Source: DATARH01 sp035504235
GTDB lineage: Bacteria; Pseudomonadota; Alphaproteobacteria; ATCC43930; CGMCC-115725
Direction: 5' to 3'
Assembly (NCBI GenBank): GCA_035504235.1
Contig: DATJSH010000082.1
Span: forward strand, 1 to 35,210
DNA: 35,210 bases
This document shows positions 1-8,546 of this stretch, piece after piece; within the stretch, counting starts at the first letter, position 1; each line of letters opens with the position of its first letter. Made by a program: the position numbers and the translations under genes. Under the pieces are notes generated by a model. It was not told the origin of the DNA. It did not search any database and saw nothing but the letters and a program-made list of their open reading frames with translations.

Positions 1-1
1 C

Positions 2-622
2 GAGGCGGCATTCGAGCTGATTGCCGGTGAACGGCGCTGGCGCGCCGCCCAGCGGGCCGGACTGCACCGGGTACCCGTTCTGGTACGGGCGCTCGGCGAC
101 GCCGAGGCGCTGGAAATCGCGCTTATCGAGAATCTTCAACGCGAAGATTTGACAGCTCTCGAAGAAGCGGAAGCCTATCAGCGGCTGATCGGAGAGTTCG
201 GACGCACCCAACTTGCTGTTGCGGAAGCGCTGGGCAAGAGCCGGAGTCATGTCGCCAACACATTGAGATTGTTAGGGTTGCCCGAAGTCGTGCGGCGCTG
301 GCTGGAGGACGGAGCACTCAGCGCGGGTCACGCGCGGGCTCTGCTGACGGCGGAAAATCCCGCAGAATTGGCCGCCGAGATCATCCGTCGTGGCCTCAAT
401 GTTCGTGTGACCGAGCTGCTCGTCAAACGCCGCACGGCTTCGCGACGGATCAGCCAACGTCAGGCGCGCGATGCCGACACGATGGCGCTGGAGCGCGAGA
501 TGACCCAGGCGCTTGGCTTGCGCGTGACGATTGCCGGTAAGGCGCGGGGCGGCGCGCTCACCTTGCATTACGTGAACCTCGATCAGCTCGATCGATTGCT
601 GGCGCTGTTGCGCGCGGGGTAG
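2..622 (+). CDS. parB: Chromosome partitioning protein ParB, 5' truncated
   Basis: ParB binds parS sites near the origin and, with ParA, segregates the replicated chromosome. The reading frame is open from base 2, so the start lies upstream of the window. The visible part begins inside the ParB/Sulfiredoxin-like CTPase domain: GERRWRAA and ENLQREDL are the family's conserved boxes. The helix-turn-helix parS-recognition region follows (GKSRSHVANTLRLLGLP), then the C-terminal dimerisation region ending LLALLRAG. ParA would be expected just upstream. The last 65 bases overlap the 3' end of holA on the other strand. No parS-like inverted repeat was noticed in the window. Identification is secure. 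Confidence 0.95.
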   Translation, partial: EAAFELIAGERRWRAAQRAGLHRVPVLVRALGDAEALEIALIENLQREDLTALEEAEAYQRLIGEFGRTQLAVAEALGKSRSHVANTLRLLGLPEVVRRWLEDGALSAGHARALLTAENPAELAAEIIRRGLNVRVTELLVKRRTASRRISQRQARDADTMALEREMTQALGLRVTIAGKARGGALTLHYVNLDQLDRLLALLRAG

Positions 623-1637
623 GCCGGGATTCCTGCGCCATCGCGAACAGTGCGGCGCGACAGGCGGTCTCGGCCGGTATGCCGGTCGTTTTGAGCTGGG
701 TCTCGGCTTCTGCGAGGGCGTCGAGCTGACGGCGCAGCTGCGGCTCGCGCCACTGCGCCAGCTGGCGGCGAAAGCTGTCATGTTGCTTGAAAAAGATCGG
801 CGGGCGAGCACTGCGCAGCACATCGTCGACGGAATCGCCGGCGGCGGTCCGGGCGCTCAGCGCGTGCAGCCGCTGCATGTGGCGCAGTGCGGCGCGAATT
901 ACCGAAACAGGCGATTCGCCTTCCTGGAAAACCCGTGAAAGCGCGCGTTCGAGCGCGGCGCTGTTTCCTTCGGCGGCGGCGAGCACTGCGTCGTCGAGCG
1001 ACAGGGCGGCGCTGTCGGCGATCGAGAGCTGCGCATCTTCGATCTCGACGCGGCCGCCGTCGCCGGCGTAGAGCGTCAGTTTTTCGAGCTCGGCGCGCGA
1101 CAGCAACCGATCGCTGCCGAGGTGCGCGACAAGGAAGGCGAGCGCGTCGCGGCTCGCGGCGATCCGATGCGCCGCCAACGTATCGCGGATCACCTCGGCT
1201 AGATCGCGCGCGTTGTCCGGATAGCAGCCGATGACGACGCCGCAAGGCGCGTCATCAAACAAACGGCGTAGCGCAGCACGCGCCGGAAGATCGCCGGCCT
1301 CGATCACGACGAGCCCGTCCCCGGGCGGATCGGCAAGAAAACGGCCGAAAATGGCGCTTTGTGCATCGCCGATGTCGCGCACGCGAACCAGCCGCCGCCC
1401 GCCCATCAGGCTTATCTGTGCCGCTTCGTCATAAAGCCTCGCGGGGTCCGCGGCGAGCGTGGCTGCGGTGAGATCGGCGACGCGGAAGGGATCGTGCAGA
1501 TCGGAAACGACGGCGCGGCCCAGCACGTCGGCGCGCTCGCGCACCAGCCCAGCGTCAGGTCCGTACAGCAGGACCGCGCGTATGCCGGGGTCGGGTTGCC
1601 GCAAAAAGCCTTCGACCCGGCCGGCCGCGAGCTTCAC
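558..1637 (-). CDS. holA: DNA polymerase III subunit delta
   Basis: HolA is the clamp-loader subunit that opens the sliding clamp. The 359-residue product is of usual family length. It begins with the typical region GFLRQPDPGIRAVLLYGPDAG, a P-loop-like segment lacking a true Walker A, and continues through a mostly helical AAA+ lid and C-terminal collar. The start is GTG, and its GTGA overlaps the lptE stop by 4 bases, implying translational coupling. Its position downstream of leuS and lptE and next to parB is the conserved alphaproteobacterial order. The final 21 codons run antisense into parB; that tail is basic and low in complexity (ending DRGSRNAR), so it is probably not part of the folded collar. 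Confidence 0.93.
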   Translation of the reverse strand: MKLAAGRVEGFLRQPDPGIRAVLLYGPDAGLVRERADVLGRAVVSDLHDPFRVADLTAATLAADPARLYDEAAQISLMGGRRLVRVRDIGDAQSAIFGRFLADPPGDGLVVIEAGDLPARAALRRLFDDAPCGVVIGCYPDNARDLAEVIRDTLAAHRIAASRDALAFLVAHLGSDRLLSRAELEKLTLYAGDGGRVEIEDAQLSIADSAALSLDDAVLAAAEGNSAALERALSRVFQEGESPVSVIRAALRHMQRLHALSARTAAGDSVDDVLRSARPPIFFKQHDSFRRQLAQWREPQLRRQLDALAEAETQLKTTGIPAETACRAALFAMAQESRPTPRATAPAIDRADRGSRNAR

Positions 1638-2161
1638 GACGGCGCCGGTTCTTTGTTTTGCATGAACATGGTCAGCCGCGCGACCATCTCGCGACGGATT
1701 TCCTCGACAACCCGTACCCTCGCGTCGTTTTGGGCGACGACCGTGCTATAGCCGTTGGCTTGAATATCGAATGAATCGGACGCGTGGATGGACGAGGTCT
1801 GGAGCACCTTCTTGGTGGCAACGTCGATGAGCCGATACGTGCAGATGCCCTGCACCTCGCCCCGCGTGCCGAGCCCTTGCGACTGGATGCCCATGTCTTG
1901 CAAGACTGTCGACAGGGTGACACTCAAATTGTAGCGCGTCGTGGTCGATATGCCGTCAGGGTTGAACGATTGACGCAGCCCGTCTTCCAACATCTGGCCG
2001 GGGCGTTCGGGGATCGGCAGCACGTTGATAGCGCGCAAATCCGCGTTTGCCGAACCGGTATGCGGATCGGCGTAGAGCGGCTCCCAGCCGCAGCCGGCGA
2101 GCGTGGGAAGCGCCAACGACAGCGGAAGAAGCTGCGCCAGAAGCTGCCGCCGGGCGATCAT
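1634..2161 (-). CDS. lptE: LPS-assembly lipoprotein LptE
   Basis: LptE is the outer-membrane lipoprotein that plugs the LptD barrel and helps deliver lipopolysaccharide to the cell surface. The 175-residue product starts with a lipoprotein signal peptide: a basic start MIARRQ, a Leu-rich core, and the lipobox LAGC with the lipidated Cys near residue 24. After it comes GWEPLYA, the typical alphaproteobacterial LptE opening, and then the family's beta-rich domain. The ATG lies one base after the leuS stop, and the stop overlaps the GTG of holA. The gene therefore sits in a leuS-lptE-holA operon. Confidence 0.93.
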   Translation of the reverse strand: MIARRQLLAQLLPLSLALPTLAGCGWEPLYADPHTGSANADLRAINVLPIPERPGQMLEDGLRQSFNPDGISTTTRYNLSVTLSTVLQDMGIQSQGLGTRGEVQGICTYRLIDVATKKVLQTSSIHASDSFDIQANGYSTVVAQNDARVRVVEEIRREMVARLTMFMQNKEPAPS

Positions 2162-2162
2162 C

Positions 2163-4724
2163 TCACGCCACCACGCTGACGATGCGATTGGGCACCACCA
2201 CCACCTTTCTCGGCGCCTTGCCGTCCAGCAGACGTGTCACCTGCGGAAGCGCCAGCGCTGCCTCTTCCACCTCGTTCGCTGCCGCGTCGCGCGGCAGGTC
2301 GAGCGTCGCGCGCAGCTTGCCGTTGACCTGCACGGCAATCGTCACCTGCTCGTCGCGCGCGAGGTCGGCGTCGGCTCGCGGCCAGGGCGTGTCGGCGATC
2401 ATCGTCTCGTGTCCCAACTCCTGCCACATTTCCTCGGCAAGGTGCGGCATCATCGGGCCGAGCAACCGGGCGAGGGTCTCGAGACCCTCGCGAAGCACGG
2501 CGCCTGCACCTAGCTTCTCACCGCGGACATCTTCCAGCGCATTGGTCAGCTCGTAGAGGCGCGCGACCGCGCGATTGAAGCGAAATTTGTCGATGTCCTC
2601 GGTCACGGCCGCGATCGTCTTGTGGATGAGCCCGCGAACCTTGATCAGCGCGGGGTCTAAGCTGTCCGGCATGGGGCTGTCTGCTGGCGGCAAGACAACG
2701 GAGGGCTCCGATACCATCCGCCATAAGCGGTTCACCTGACGCCAAGCGCCCTCGATTCCGGTCTCGGTCCATTCGAGGTCGCGCTCGGGCGGACTGTTCG
2801 ACATCAGATAGAGCCGCGCGGTATCAGCCCCGTAAGTATCGACGATGGTGTCGAGGCCGACCACGTTCTTCTTCGATTTACTCATCTTTTCGAGGCGCCC
2901 GGCGAGCACCGGTCGACCGCTTTCATCGATGGGCCGGCCGGCGGGATCGCTCGTGATCTCTTCTGGAAAGAGCCATTCGCCCTCGGCGTTCTGGTAGGTC
3001 TGGTGACAGACCATCCCTTGGGTGAAAAGCCCGGCAAACGGCTCGTCGAGGTCGAGGTAGCCGCATTCTTTGAGTGCGCGCACAAAAAAGCGCGAATAGA
3101 GCAGGTGCAACACGGCGTGCTCAACGCCACCGATATACTGATCGACCGGCATCCAGTACTCGGCCGCCTCGCGCTGAAAGGCGGTCGGAGCACGCGCGGA
3201 ACAGAACCGCAGAAAGTACCAGGACGATTCAAAAAAGGTATCGAACGTGTCGGTCTCACGCGTCGCTGGCTTGTGGCATTTGGGGCAGGCGACATGCTTC
3301 CAACTCGGGTGCCGATCGAGCGGGTTTCCGGGCGTATCGAAATCGACATCCTCGGGCAGCTTGACCGGCAGGTCGCTCTCGGGCACCGGCACGATGCCGC
3401 AATCGGCACAGTGGATGACCGGGATCGGGCAGCCCCAATAGCGTTGCCGCGACACGCCCCAGTCGCGCAGGCGATAGGCGATCGTGCGCTGGCCGAGTTC
3501 CAGCGCCTCAAGCCGCTCGCCGACCGTGCGCTTGGCCTCGGCAACGCTCAATCCGTTGAGGAAACTCGAATTGAAGATTGTACCGTCATCGACATAGGCA
3601 ACGTCCTCGATCGCAAAACTCTTTGGGTCGGCCTTGGGTGGGAGGACGACCGGCACCACCGGAAGCTCGTATTTGCGCGCGAAGTCCAAATCGCGCTGGT
3701 CGTGCGCGGGACAGCCGAAGACCGCGCCGGTGCCGTATTCCATCAGGACGAAATTGGCGACGTAGACTGGCACCCGACGCGACTTGTCGAGTGGGTGAAT
3801 CGCCTCGATTCCTGTGCGGAAGCCGCGCTTCTCCGCAGTCTCGATCGCTTCCTCGCTGGTGCCGATGCGGTCGCATTCCGCGATGAACTCCGCCAGCGCG
3901 GGATTGTCGCTCCCCAGCGCCTCGGCGAACGGGTGATGCGGCGACAGGGCGAGGAATGCGGCGCCATAGAGCGTATCGGGCCGCGTGGTGAAAACCTCGA
4001 TTGTGGTCTTGCCATCGGTGAGCGTCCATTGAACGCGTGCGCCGTGGGAGCGGCCGATCCAGTGCTCCTGCATCAGTCGGACGCGCTCGGGCCAGCGCTC
4101 GAGCCTCGTCAGCGCATCGAGCAGCTCGTCGCTGTATTTGGTAATGCGTAGGTTCCATTGCGCCAAGAGACGCTTTTCAACGAGCGCTCCGGTGCGCCAT
4201 CCGCGGCCTTCGATAACCTGTTCATTGGCGAGCACAGTGTGATCGACCGGATCCCAATTGACCCACGATTCCTTGCGATAGGCGAGGTCCTTCGCCAGGA
4301 AGTCGAGGAACATCTTCTGTTCGTGCCGGTAGTATTCCGGGTGACAGGTTGCGATCTCGCGCGACCAGTCATAGGCAAAACCCATGCGTTCGAGCTGCGC
4401 GCGCATTGTCGCGATGTTTTCCGCGGTCCAGATCGCGGGGTGGATGCCGCCGGCGATGGCCGCATTCTCCGCCGGCAGGCCGAACGCGTCCCAGCCCATC
4501 GGATGCAGCACATTGTATCCGCGCGCTCGCCGGTACCGCGCCACGAGATCGCCCATCGTATAGTTGCGGACGTGCCCGACATGCAGATTACCTGATGGAT
4601 ATGGGAACATCTCGAGCACGTAATATTTCGGCCGCGCCGGGGCGTGGTGCGAGGCAAAGGTTCGGCGCTCGCGCCAGCGCCGCTGCCATTTCGCCTCGCT
4701 CGTCTTGAAGTTATACCGTGACAT
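2163..4724 (-). CDS. leuS: Leucyl-tRNA synthetase
   Basis: A class I aminoacyl-tRNA synthetase that charges tRNA-Leu in the cytoplasm. The 853-residue length is normal. The HIGH-type ATP site appears as HVGH in MFPYPSGNLHVGHVRNY, about residues 40-56. The CP1 editing domain holds TTRPDTLYG, and a zinc-ribbon-like CADC...CPKC region follows. The KMSKS loop is intact (LEKMSKSKKN). The anticodon-binding and C-terminal domains complete the protein. It begins at ATG, 33 bases after the DUF3576 gene, and ends one base before lptE. Confidence 0.98.
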   Translation of the reverse strand: MSRYNFKTSEAKWQRRWRERRTFASHHAPARPKYYVLEMFPYPSGNLHVGHVRNYTMGDLVARYRRARGYNVLHPMGWDAFGLPAENAAIAGGIHPAIWTAENIATMRAQLERMGFAYDWSREIATCHPEYYRHEQKMFLDFLAKDLAYRKESWVNWDPVDHTVLANEQVIEGRGWRTGALVEKRLLAQWNLRITKYSDELLDALTRLERWPERVRLMQEHWIGRSHGARVQWTLTDGKTTIEVFTTRPDTLYGAAFLALSPHHPFAEALGSDNPALAEFIAECDRIGTSEEAIETAEKRGFRTGIEAIHPLDKSRRVPVYVANFVLMEYGTGAVFGCPAHDQRDLDFARKYELPVVPVVLPPKADPKSFAIEDVAYVDDGTIFNSSFLNGLSVAEAKRTVGERLEALELGQRTIAYRLRDWGVSRQRYWGCPIPVIHCADCGIVPVPESDLPVKLPEDVDFDTPGNPLDRHPSWKHVACPKCHKPATRETDTFDTFFESSWYFLRFCSARAPTAFQREAAEYWMPVDQYIGGVEHAVLHLLYSRFFVRALKECGYLDLDEPFAGLFTQGMVCHQTYQNAEGEWLFPEEITSDPAGRPIDESGRPVLAGRLEKMSKSKKNVVGLDTIVDTYGADTARLYLMSNSPPERDLEWTETGIEGAWRQVNRLWRMVSEPSVVLPPADSPMPDSLDPALIKVRGLIHKTIAAVTEDIDKFRFNRAVARLYELTNALEDVRGEKLGAGAVLREGLETLARLLGPMMPHLAEEMWQELGHETMIADTPWPRADADLARDEQVTIAVQVNGKLRATLDLPRDAAANEVEEAALALPQVTRLLDGKAPRKVVVVPNRIVSVVA

Positions 4725-4757
4725 GCCTATCTCGCGGCGGCCGCGCCCGCCGGTCCG

Positions 4758-5333
4758 TTATTGTTGCTCCGCGCGAATGCGCGCGATGTGAATCTGCCGC
4801 GCCCGTTGGAGAATATCGTTCTCGAGGCTGTCGACGACAGCCTCGTCGATTGGCGCATCCTTCCACTGGCCGGAAGGATCGCGAGTCTGGCGCTCGACTG
4901 TGACCACAATCGAATCCGACCGCAAGGCCCGCGACTTGACAAACGCGGTGATCCGCATTCGCTCGCCGGTCTTGCCTTTCGGCGAGTACCAATTGGTCAC
5001 TGCAAGCCCTGCGATCGGGTCGAGCGAATCCGTGCCGGCAAAGCTCAACGTGTCGAGCACCGCTTGCCACAGCACCGGGCTGACGCCGGGGCCGGTTTGC
5101 GGCCCGAGCTCGGCCTGCGGCTTCTTGGCGATGTGGAGGAAGGTCCAGATGTTACCTTCCGTGTTCTCTTCCCCTGGCGGGGCGGCGGAGGCCTGCTGTT
5201 GCTCGGGCTGCGGCAGTTGCGCGACGGTCGCGTCGGACTGGGTTGTCTTGGTTGCGGTGCATCCTCCGGCCAGCAAGCAAAGGCTTGTGGCAAGGGCGAC
5301 CACCAGACGGTAATACGAGGCCGGCATGAACAT
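4758..5333 (-). CDS. DUF3576 domain-containing lipoprotein
   Basis: A 191-residue exported protein of unknown role. The N-terminus is a lipoprotein signal peptide with a hydrophobic core followed by LLAGGC, so Cys 25 is the likely lipidation site. A Gln/Pro-rich linker leads to a DUF3576 domain (NIWTFLHIAKKPQ..., LDTLSFAGTDSLDPIAGLAVTNWY). DUF3576 genes usually sit directly upstream of leuS in alphaproteobacteria, as here. Two in-frame ATGs, at 5333 and 5327, are possible starts. It diverges from yggS across a gap of about 50 bases that must hold both promoters. A role in envelope biogenesis is inferred only from the export signal and the neighbouring lptE. Confidence 0.85.
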   Translation of the reverse strand: MFMPASYYRLVVALATSLCLLAGGCTATKTTQSDATVAQLPQPEQQQASAAPPGEENTEGNIWTFLHIAKKPQAELGPQTGPGVSPVLWQAVLDTLSFAGTDSLDPIAGLAVTNWYSPKGKTGERMRITAFVKSRALRSDSIVVTVERQTRDPSGQWKDAPIDEAVVDSLENDILQRARQIHIARIRAEQQ

Positions 5334-5385
5334 ATCCTATGCGGGCGCGGCAGGCTCGTTGGGTTTTGCCAGGAATGGAGCCGTT

Positions 5386-6075
5386 ATGGAAGAGGCGATC
5401 GCGGCCAATCTTAAGGGTGTGCGCTCACGAATCGAGGCGGCGGCGCGCGGCGCGGGCCGGCCGGCCGATGCGGTGACGCTTGTTGCGGTCAGCAAGACCA
5501 ATCCGCAAAGCATCGTGCGCGCGGCGCTTGCCGCGGGTCAGCGTGTCTTCGGGGAAAACCGGGTGCAGGAGGCGCTCGAGAAATTTCCAGAACTGCGCAA
5601 CGAGTTCCCCGACCTGGCGCTGCACCTGATCGGCCCCCTGCAGACCAACAAGGTCAAGGAAGCGGTGGCGCATTTCGACGTCATTGAAACCGTCGACCGC
5701 CTCCGCCTCGCCGAGGCGCTGGCGCGCGAGATGGAGCGCGCCGGCAGGCGGCCGTCTTGCCTGATCGAGGTTAATACCGGGGAAGAGCCGCAAAAGGCCG
5801 GCGTGTTCCCGGCTGAGGCCGACGACTTTATCACCGATTGCCGCAACCGGCTCGGTTTGCCGATCGAAGGGCTGATGTGCATCCCCCCGCATGACGAGGA
5901 GCCCGCACCGCATTTCGCTCTCCTGCGCGAGATCGCCCGGCGCCATGACTTGGCGGTCCGCAGTATGGGAATGAGCGCCGATTTCGAGACCGCGATCCGC
6001 TTCGGCGCGACGCATGTCCGGGTCGGGACGGCGATTTTCGGCGCGCGCCGGCCCTTTTCTGCGGCGGCCAAATGA
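5386..6075 (+). CDS. YggS/PLPBP family pyridoxal phosphate homeostasis protein
   Basis: A single-domain PLP-binding protein thought to buffer vitamin B6 in the cytoplasm; no catalytic reaction is established for the family. The 229-residue TIM-barrel protein contains the PLP lysine in LVAVSKT, then FGENRVQEA, HLIGPLQTNK, VNTGEEPQKAG, and near the end SMGMSADFETAIRFGATHVRVGTAIFG, which holds the phosphate-binding loop. The ATG at 5386 was chosen because AGGAATGGAG precedes it and homologues begin there. The frame extends upstream to 5326, but the extra 20 residues look non-homologous. It is often found beside DUF3576-leuS. Confidence 0.95.
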   Translation: MEEAIAANLKGVRSRIEAAARGAGRPADAVTLVAVSKTNPQSIVRAALAAGQRVFGENRVQEALEKFPELRNEFPDLALHLIGPLQTNKVKEAVAHFDVIETVDRLRLAEALAREMERAGRRPSCLIEVNTGEEPQKAGVFPAEADDFITDCRNRLGLPIEGLMCIPPHDEEPAPHFALLREIARRHDLAVRSMGMSADFETAIRFGATHVRVGTAIFGARRPFSAAAK

Positions 6076-6170
6076 CGAACGAGGTGCGTCATCCGGACGA
6101 GTCGGGTCCCTTCATCCGGTGGGCGAACGGCTGAAAGATAAAGTTCGAGAACCCCGAGACATGGGGCAGC

Positions 6171-6234
6171 TGTGGATAGCTTGGCGCATGCGCCGGGGAT
6201 AAGTGCGGCTTCTTGGGGATAGCACTGTGGAAAC
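6171..6234. other. Cluster of DnaA-box-like sites, possible origin-like or DnaA-titration region
   Basis: Four same-orientation 9-mers resemble the DnaA box TGTGNATAA: TGTGGATAG at 6171-6179, CGGGGATAA at 6194-6202, TGGGGATAG at 6214-6222 and TGTGGAAAC at 6226-6234. The third contains TGGGGA, the reverse complement of the Caulobacter weak box TCCCCA. A perfect palindrome, GGCGCATGCGCC, lies at 6183-6194 between the first two. The region is non-coding and only about 5.5 kb from parB. Function as an origin or DnaA-binding region is inferred; none of the boxes is a perfect consensus and no strong AT-rich unwinding element was seen. Confidence 0.4.
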
Positions 6235-6312
6235 GAATGCTGCGGGTTGCCGCAGCGCCTAGGGACGCTAGTCTCTCCCGGCTGTTGCGGAAGCGCGGGA
6301 CTTCCGCCGGTC

Positions 6313-6353
6313 AAGCGGGCGATCCGACATGGGGGAGGGTCGCCCGCTTTTTT
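6313..6353 (+). terminator. Rho-independent terminator
   Basis: A 10-bp perfect stem, AAGCGGGCGA (6313-6322) with TCGCCCGCTT (6340-6349), encloses a 17-base loop and runs into six T residues (6348-6353). It is oriented to stop plus-strand transcription, presumably from yggS or from a transcript starting within 6076-6312. The reverse direction lacks a T tract, so it would not serve ribA well. Confidence 0.8.
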
Positions 6354-6376
6354 GCGCTCGACCTGCGGACATAAAC

Positions 6377-7513
6377 CTAAAGGAAATGACCCGAGCGGGT
6401 CGCCTTGGTGTTGAGGTAGCGCTCGTTGTGGCCGTTGGCCGGAAAGACGTGTGGCACGCGCTCGACGACCGCGATGCCGTAGCGCTGGAGGGCGGCGACT
6501 TTGTCAGGATTGTTGGTGAGAAGCCGCACCGACATGAAACCGAGTTGGCGCAGCATCTCAGCGGCCGGCAGATAGACCCGTTCGTCGGCGTCGAAGCCCA
6601 GCTGCTCATTGGCGTCGATCGTGTCGAACCCGGCATCCTGAAGCTGATAGGCGCGCAGCTTGTTGACGAGCCCGATGCCGCGGCCTTCCTGCGCCAGATA
6701 AAGCAGCACACCGCCGCCCGCGGCGGCGATGGTTGCAATGGCTCCCTTCAGCTGTTCGCCGCAGTCGCAGCGCAGGCTCGCCAACACGTCACCAGTAAAG
6801 CATTCGGAATGCAACCGCACCAGCACCCCGCTTTTCGGCTCCGGCGTGCCGATCAGGATCGCGAGGTGTTCGCTGCCGCCATCGCCGGGGCGAAAGGCGA
6901 TCAGCCGGGCGTTCTCGGCGCCGGCGAGCGGCACGCGCGCCTCGGCGACCCGCTCGAGCCCGGCGGTCGCGGCGCGGCGATCGAGCACCGCGTCCATATT
7001 GACGACGGCGAAGTCGGCGCGGCGGCCGGCCAGCGCCGCCTCGGCTGGAACGAGCCACAGGACAAGCGCCGCCGGTAGCAGATCGGCGAGCTTTGCGAGT
7101 GCGACGGCTGCCAGCGCGCCGGGTTCGGCGCTTGCCGGTTGCGGCCCGAGACCCGGCGGCTGCGTGCCGAGCGAGGTCGCGGGGTTGGCGAGATTGCGGA
7201 TCACCACCGCCGAGAGATGCGGCGCAACGGTAATTCGGACCGCGCCCGAAAACGCATCGCGCGGAGCGAGGCCGAGCGCGACGGCGCGGCGGCGGGTAAC
7301 CACGACCGACAGCCGCCGGCTCGATATATCGCGCAGCAGGGTGAGGTTGGCATCGGTTACCAGTTCGGCAGCAATCGCCAGTACGGCGCCATTTTCGCCG
7401 TCGAGCAGCACCGGCTCGCCGCGACGAAAAGCGATGATCGCCTCGTCGAGCGCGCGCCGCCCCGCCGCCGGCGACGGCATCGATTCGGACGAAACGCTCG
7501 CTTTATCAACCAC
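6377..7513 (-). CDS. ribA: GTP cyclohydrolase II with degenerate N-terminal RibB-like domain
   Basis: RibA opens the imidazole ring of GTP, the first step of riboflavin synthesis. The 378-residue protein has two parts. The C-terminal half (from about residue 195) is a full GTP cyclohydrolase II with the zinc cysteines in HSECFTGDVLASLRCDCG, then YLAQEGRGIGL and the closing LTNNPDKVAAL. The N-terminal half looks like dihydroxybutanone-phosphate synthase, but the acidic active-site loop (normally DDEDRENEGD) reads LDGENGA, so that activity is probably lost. The GTG start has GGAG nine bases upstream; a later ATG at residue 12 is the alternative. It diverges from the response regulator gene across about 340 bases. 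Confidence 0.93.
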   Translation of the reverse strand: MVDKASVSSESMPSPAAGRRALDEAIIAFRRGEPVLLDGENGAVLAIAAELVTDANLTLLRDISSRRLSVVVTRRRAVALGLAPRDAFSGAVRITVAPHLSAVVIRNLANPATSLGTQPPGLGPQPASAEPGALAAVALAKLADLLPAALVLWLVPAEAALAGRRADFAVVNMDAVLDRRAATAGLERVAEARVPLAGAENARLIAFRPGDGGSEHLAILIGTPEPKSGVLVRLHSECFTGDVLASLRCDCGEQLKGAIATIAAAGGGVLLYLAQEGRGIGLVNKLRAYQLQDAGFDTIDANEQLGFDADERVYLPAAEMLRQLGFMSVRLLTNNPDKVAALQRYGIAVVERVPHVFPANGHNERYLNTKATRSGHFL

Positions 7514-7856
7514 TCGGTATCACTCCGGGCGGCGCAACCGCCGCGCCGCGCTAAATGACCAGCCCCGGCCGGGCGGTGCAAGCAAAACCGGCGTGCCGTA
7601 TGGCTGCCGTGCGCCCGTTACGGATGGCCGTTCGAAATTGGGGTGTGCTGGCGGCGGCTGACAAGGCGCCCAGCGCGTCATGCGTCGTCGATATGCCTGA
7701 CAACCGGCTCGCGCTTCGGATAAATTGCGTCGCCGCCAGATCGGCGGAGGGTTGGGGATGGCGTCAGCGCGCGACGCGAATAACGGCGCGGGTACCAAGT
7801 GGTGTCACCTGCATGACATGGTGATCCAACGAAGGCAAACTCATCTCAGGGACTTC
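7514..7856. other. Intergenic gap between divergent ribA and response regulator genes
   Basis: These 343 bases separate two diverging genes and must carry both promoters. Several frames are open on both strands, as is usual in GC-rich DNA. None has a recognisable protein family, a convincing ribosome binding site or residue composition like the neighbours. No inverted repeat or FMN-riboswitch-like sequence was recognised upstream of ribA. Confidence 0.5.
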
Positions 7857-8546
7857 ATGCAGGCAAACCGCAGAATCCTCATCGTCGATGACGATAATGC
7901 ACTGCGCGAATCGCTCGTCGAGCAACTCAAACGCGACGGCGAATTCGACGTCGTCGAATGCGAGACCGCGACCATGGCGCTCGATGCGGTGCGGCGCGAA
8001 CGCTTTGACGCCATGCTCCTCGATGTCGGCCTGCCGGACATGGATGGCCGCGACCTTTGCCGCCAATTCCGCCGCGACGCGATCAACGTGCCGATTGTCA
8101 TGCTGACCGCCGCCGACAGCGAGGGCGACACGGTGGAAGGCCTGGACGCCGGCGCCAACGACTATGTGACAAAGCCATTTCGCCTCAATGTGTTGCTGGC
8201 CCGACTGAGGGCGCATATGCGGCAGAGCGAGCATCGCGATGACGCGGTCTTCTCCATCGGCCCTTATGCATTTCAGCCCGGCGCCAAGCTGATGACAGAT
8301 CCGGCGCGGCGCAAGAAGGTGCGCCTGACCGAGAAAGAGACGGCGATCTTGCGCTATCTCTACCATGCCGGAGACCGGGCGATCGGCCGATCGACCTTGC
8401 TGGGTGAGGTCTGGGGGTATAATGCCGGGGTGACAACCCACACGCTCGAAACTCATGTCTATCGCCTGCGCCAAAAGATCGAGCGCGATCCCGCGAACGC
8501 GGAAATCCTGGTGACCGAGCCGGGCGGCTATCGGCTCAATCCGTGA
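7857..8546 (+). CDS. OmpR/PhoB-family response regulator
   Basis: A two-component transcription factor of 229 residues. The receiver domain (residues 4-120) has the acidic pocket VDDD at 10-13, phospho-acceptor Asp56 in LLDVGLPDMDG, the switch threonine in MLTAAD and the lysine in DYVTKPF. The winged-helix DNA-binding domain (about 135-229) ends HVYRLRQKIERD...EPGGYRLNP, typical of the OmpR class. The ATG at 7857 was chosen because AGGGA precedes it and the receiver domain starts right after; the frame itself extends to 7725. No histidine kinase gene is adjacent, so it is an orphan here. Its stop overlaps the GTG of the next gene by 4 bases. Confidence 0.92.
   Translation: MQANRRILIVDDDNALRESLVEQLKRDGEFDVVECETATMALDAVRRERFDAMLLDVGLPDMDGRDLCRQFRRDAINVPIVMLTAADSEGDTVEGLDAGANDYVTKPFRLNVLLARLRAHMRQSEHRDDAVFSIGPYAFQPGAKLMTDPARRKKVRLTEKETAILRYLYHAGDRAIGRSTLLGEVWGYNAGVTTHTLETHVYRLRQKIERDPANAEILVTEPGGYRLNP

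Noticed and set aside
6076..6312. Possible 6S RNA or SRP RNA gene
   Set aside because: Stem-forming bases occur, but the conserved SRP loop (GGAAGCAGC-type) and a closed long-stem 6S fold with central bubble were not found by eye.
7520..7824. Short open frames on both strands between ribA and the response regulator
   Set aside because: No ribosome site, no family resemblance and mutually overlapping; likely chance frames in GC-rich DNA.
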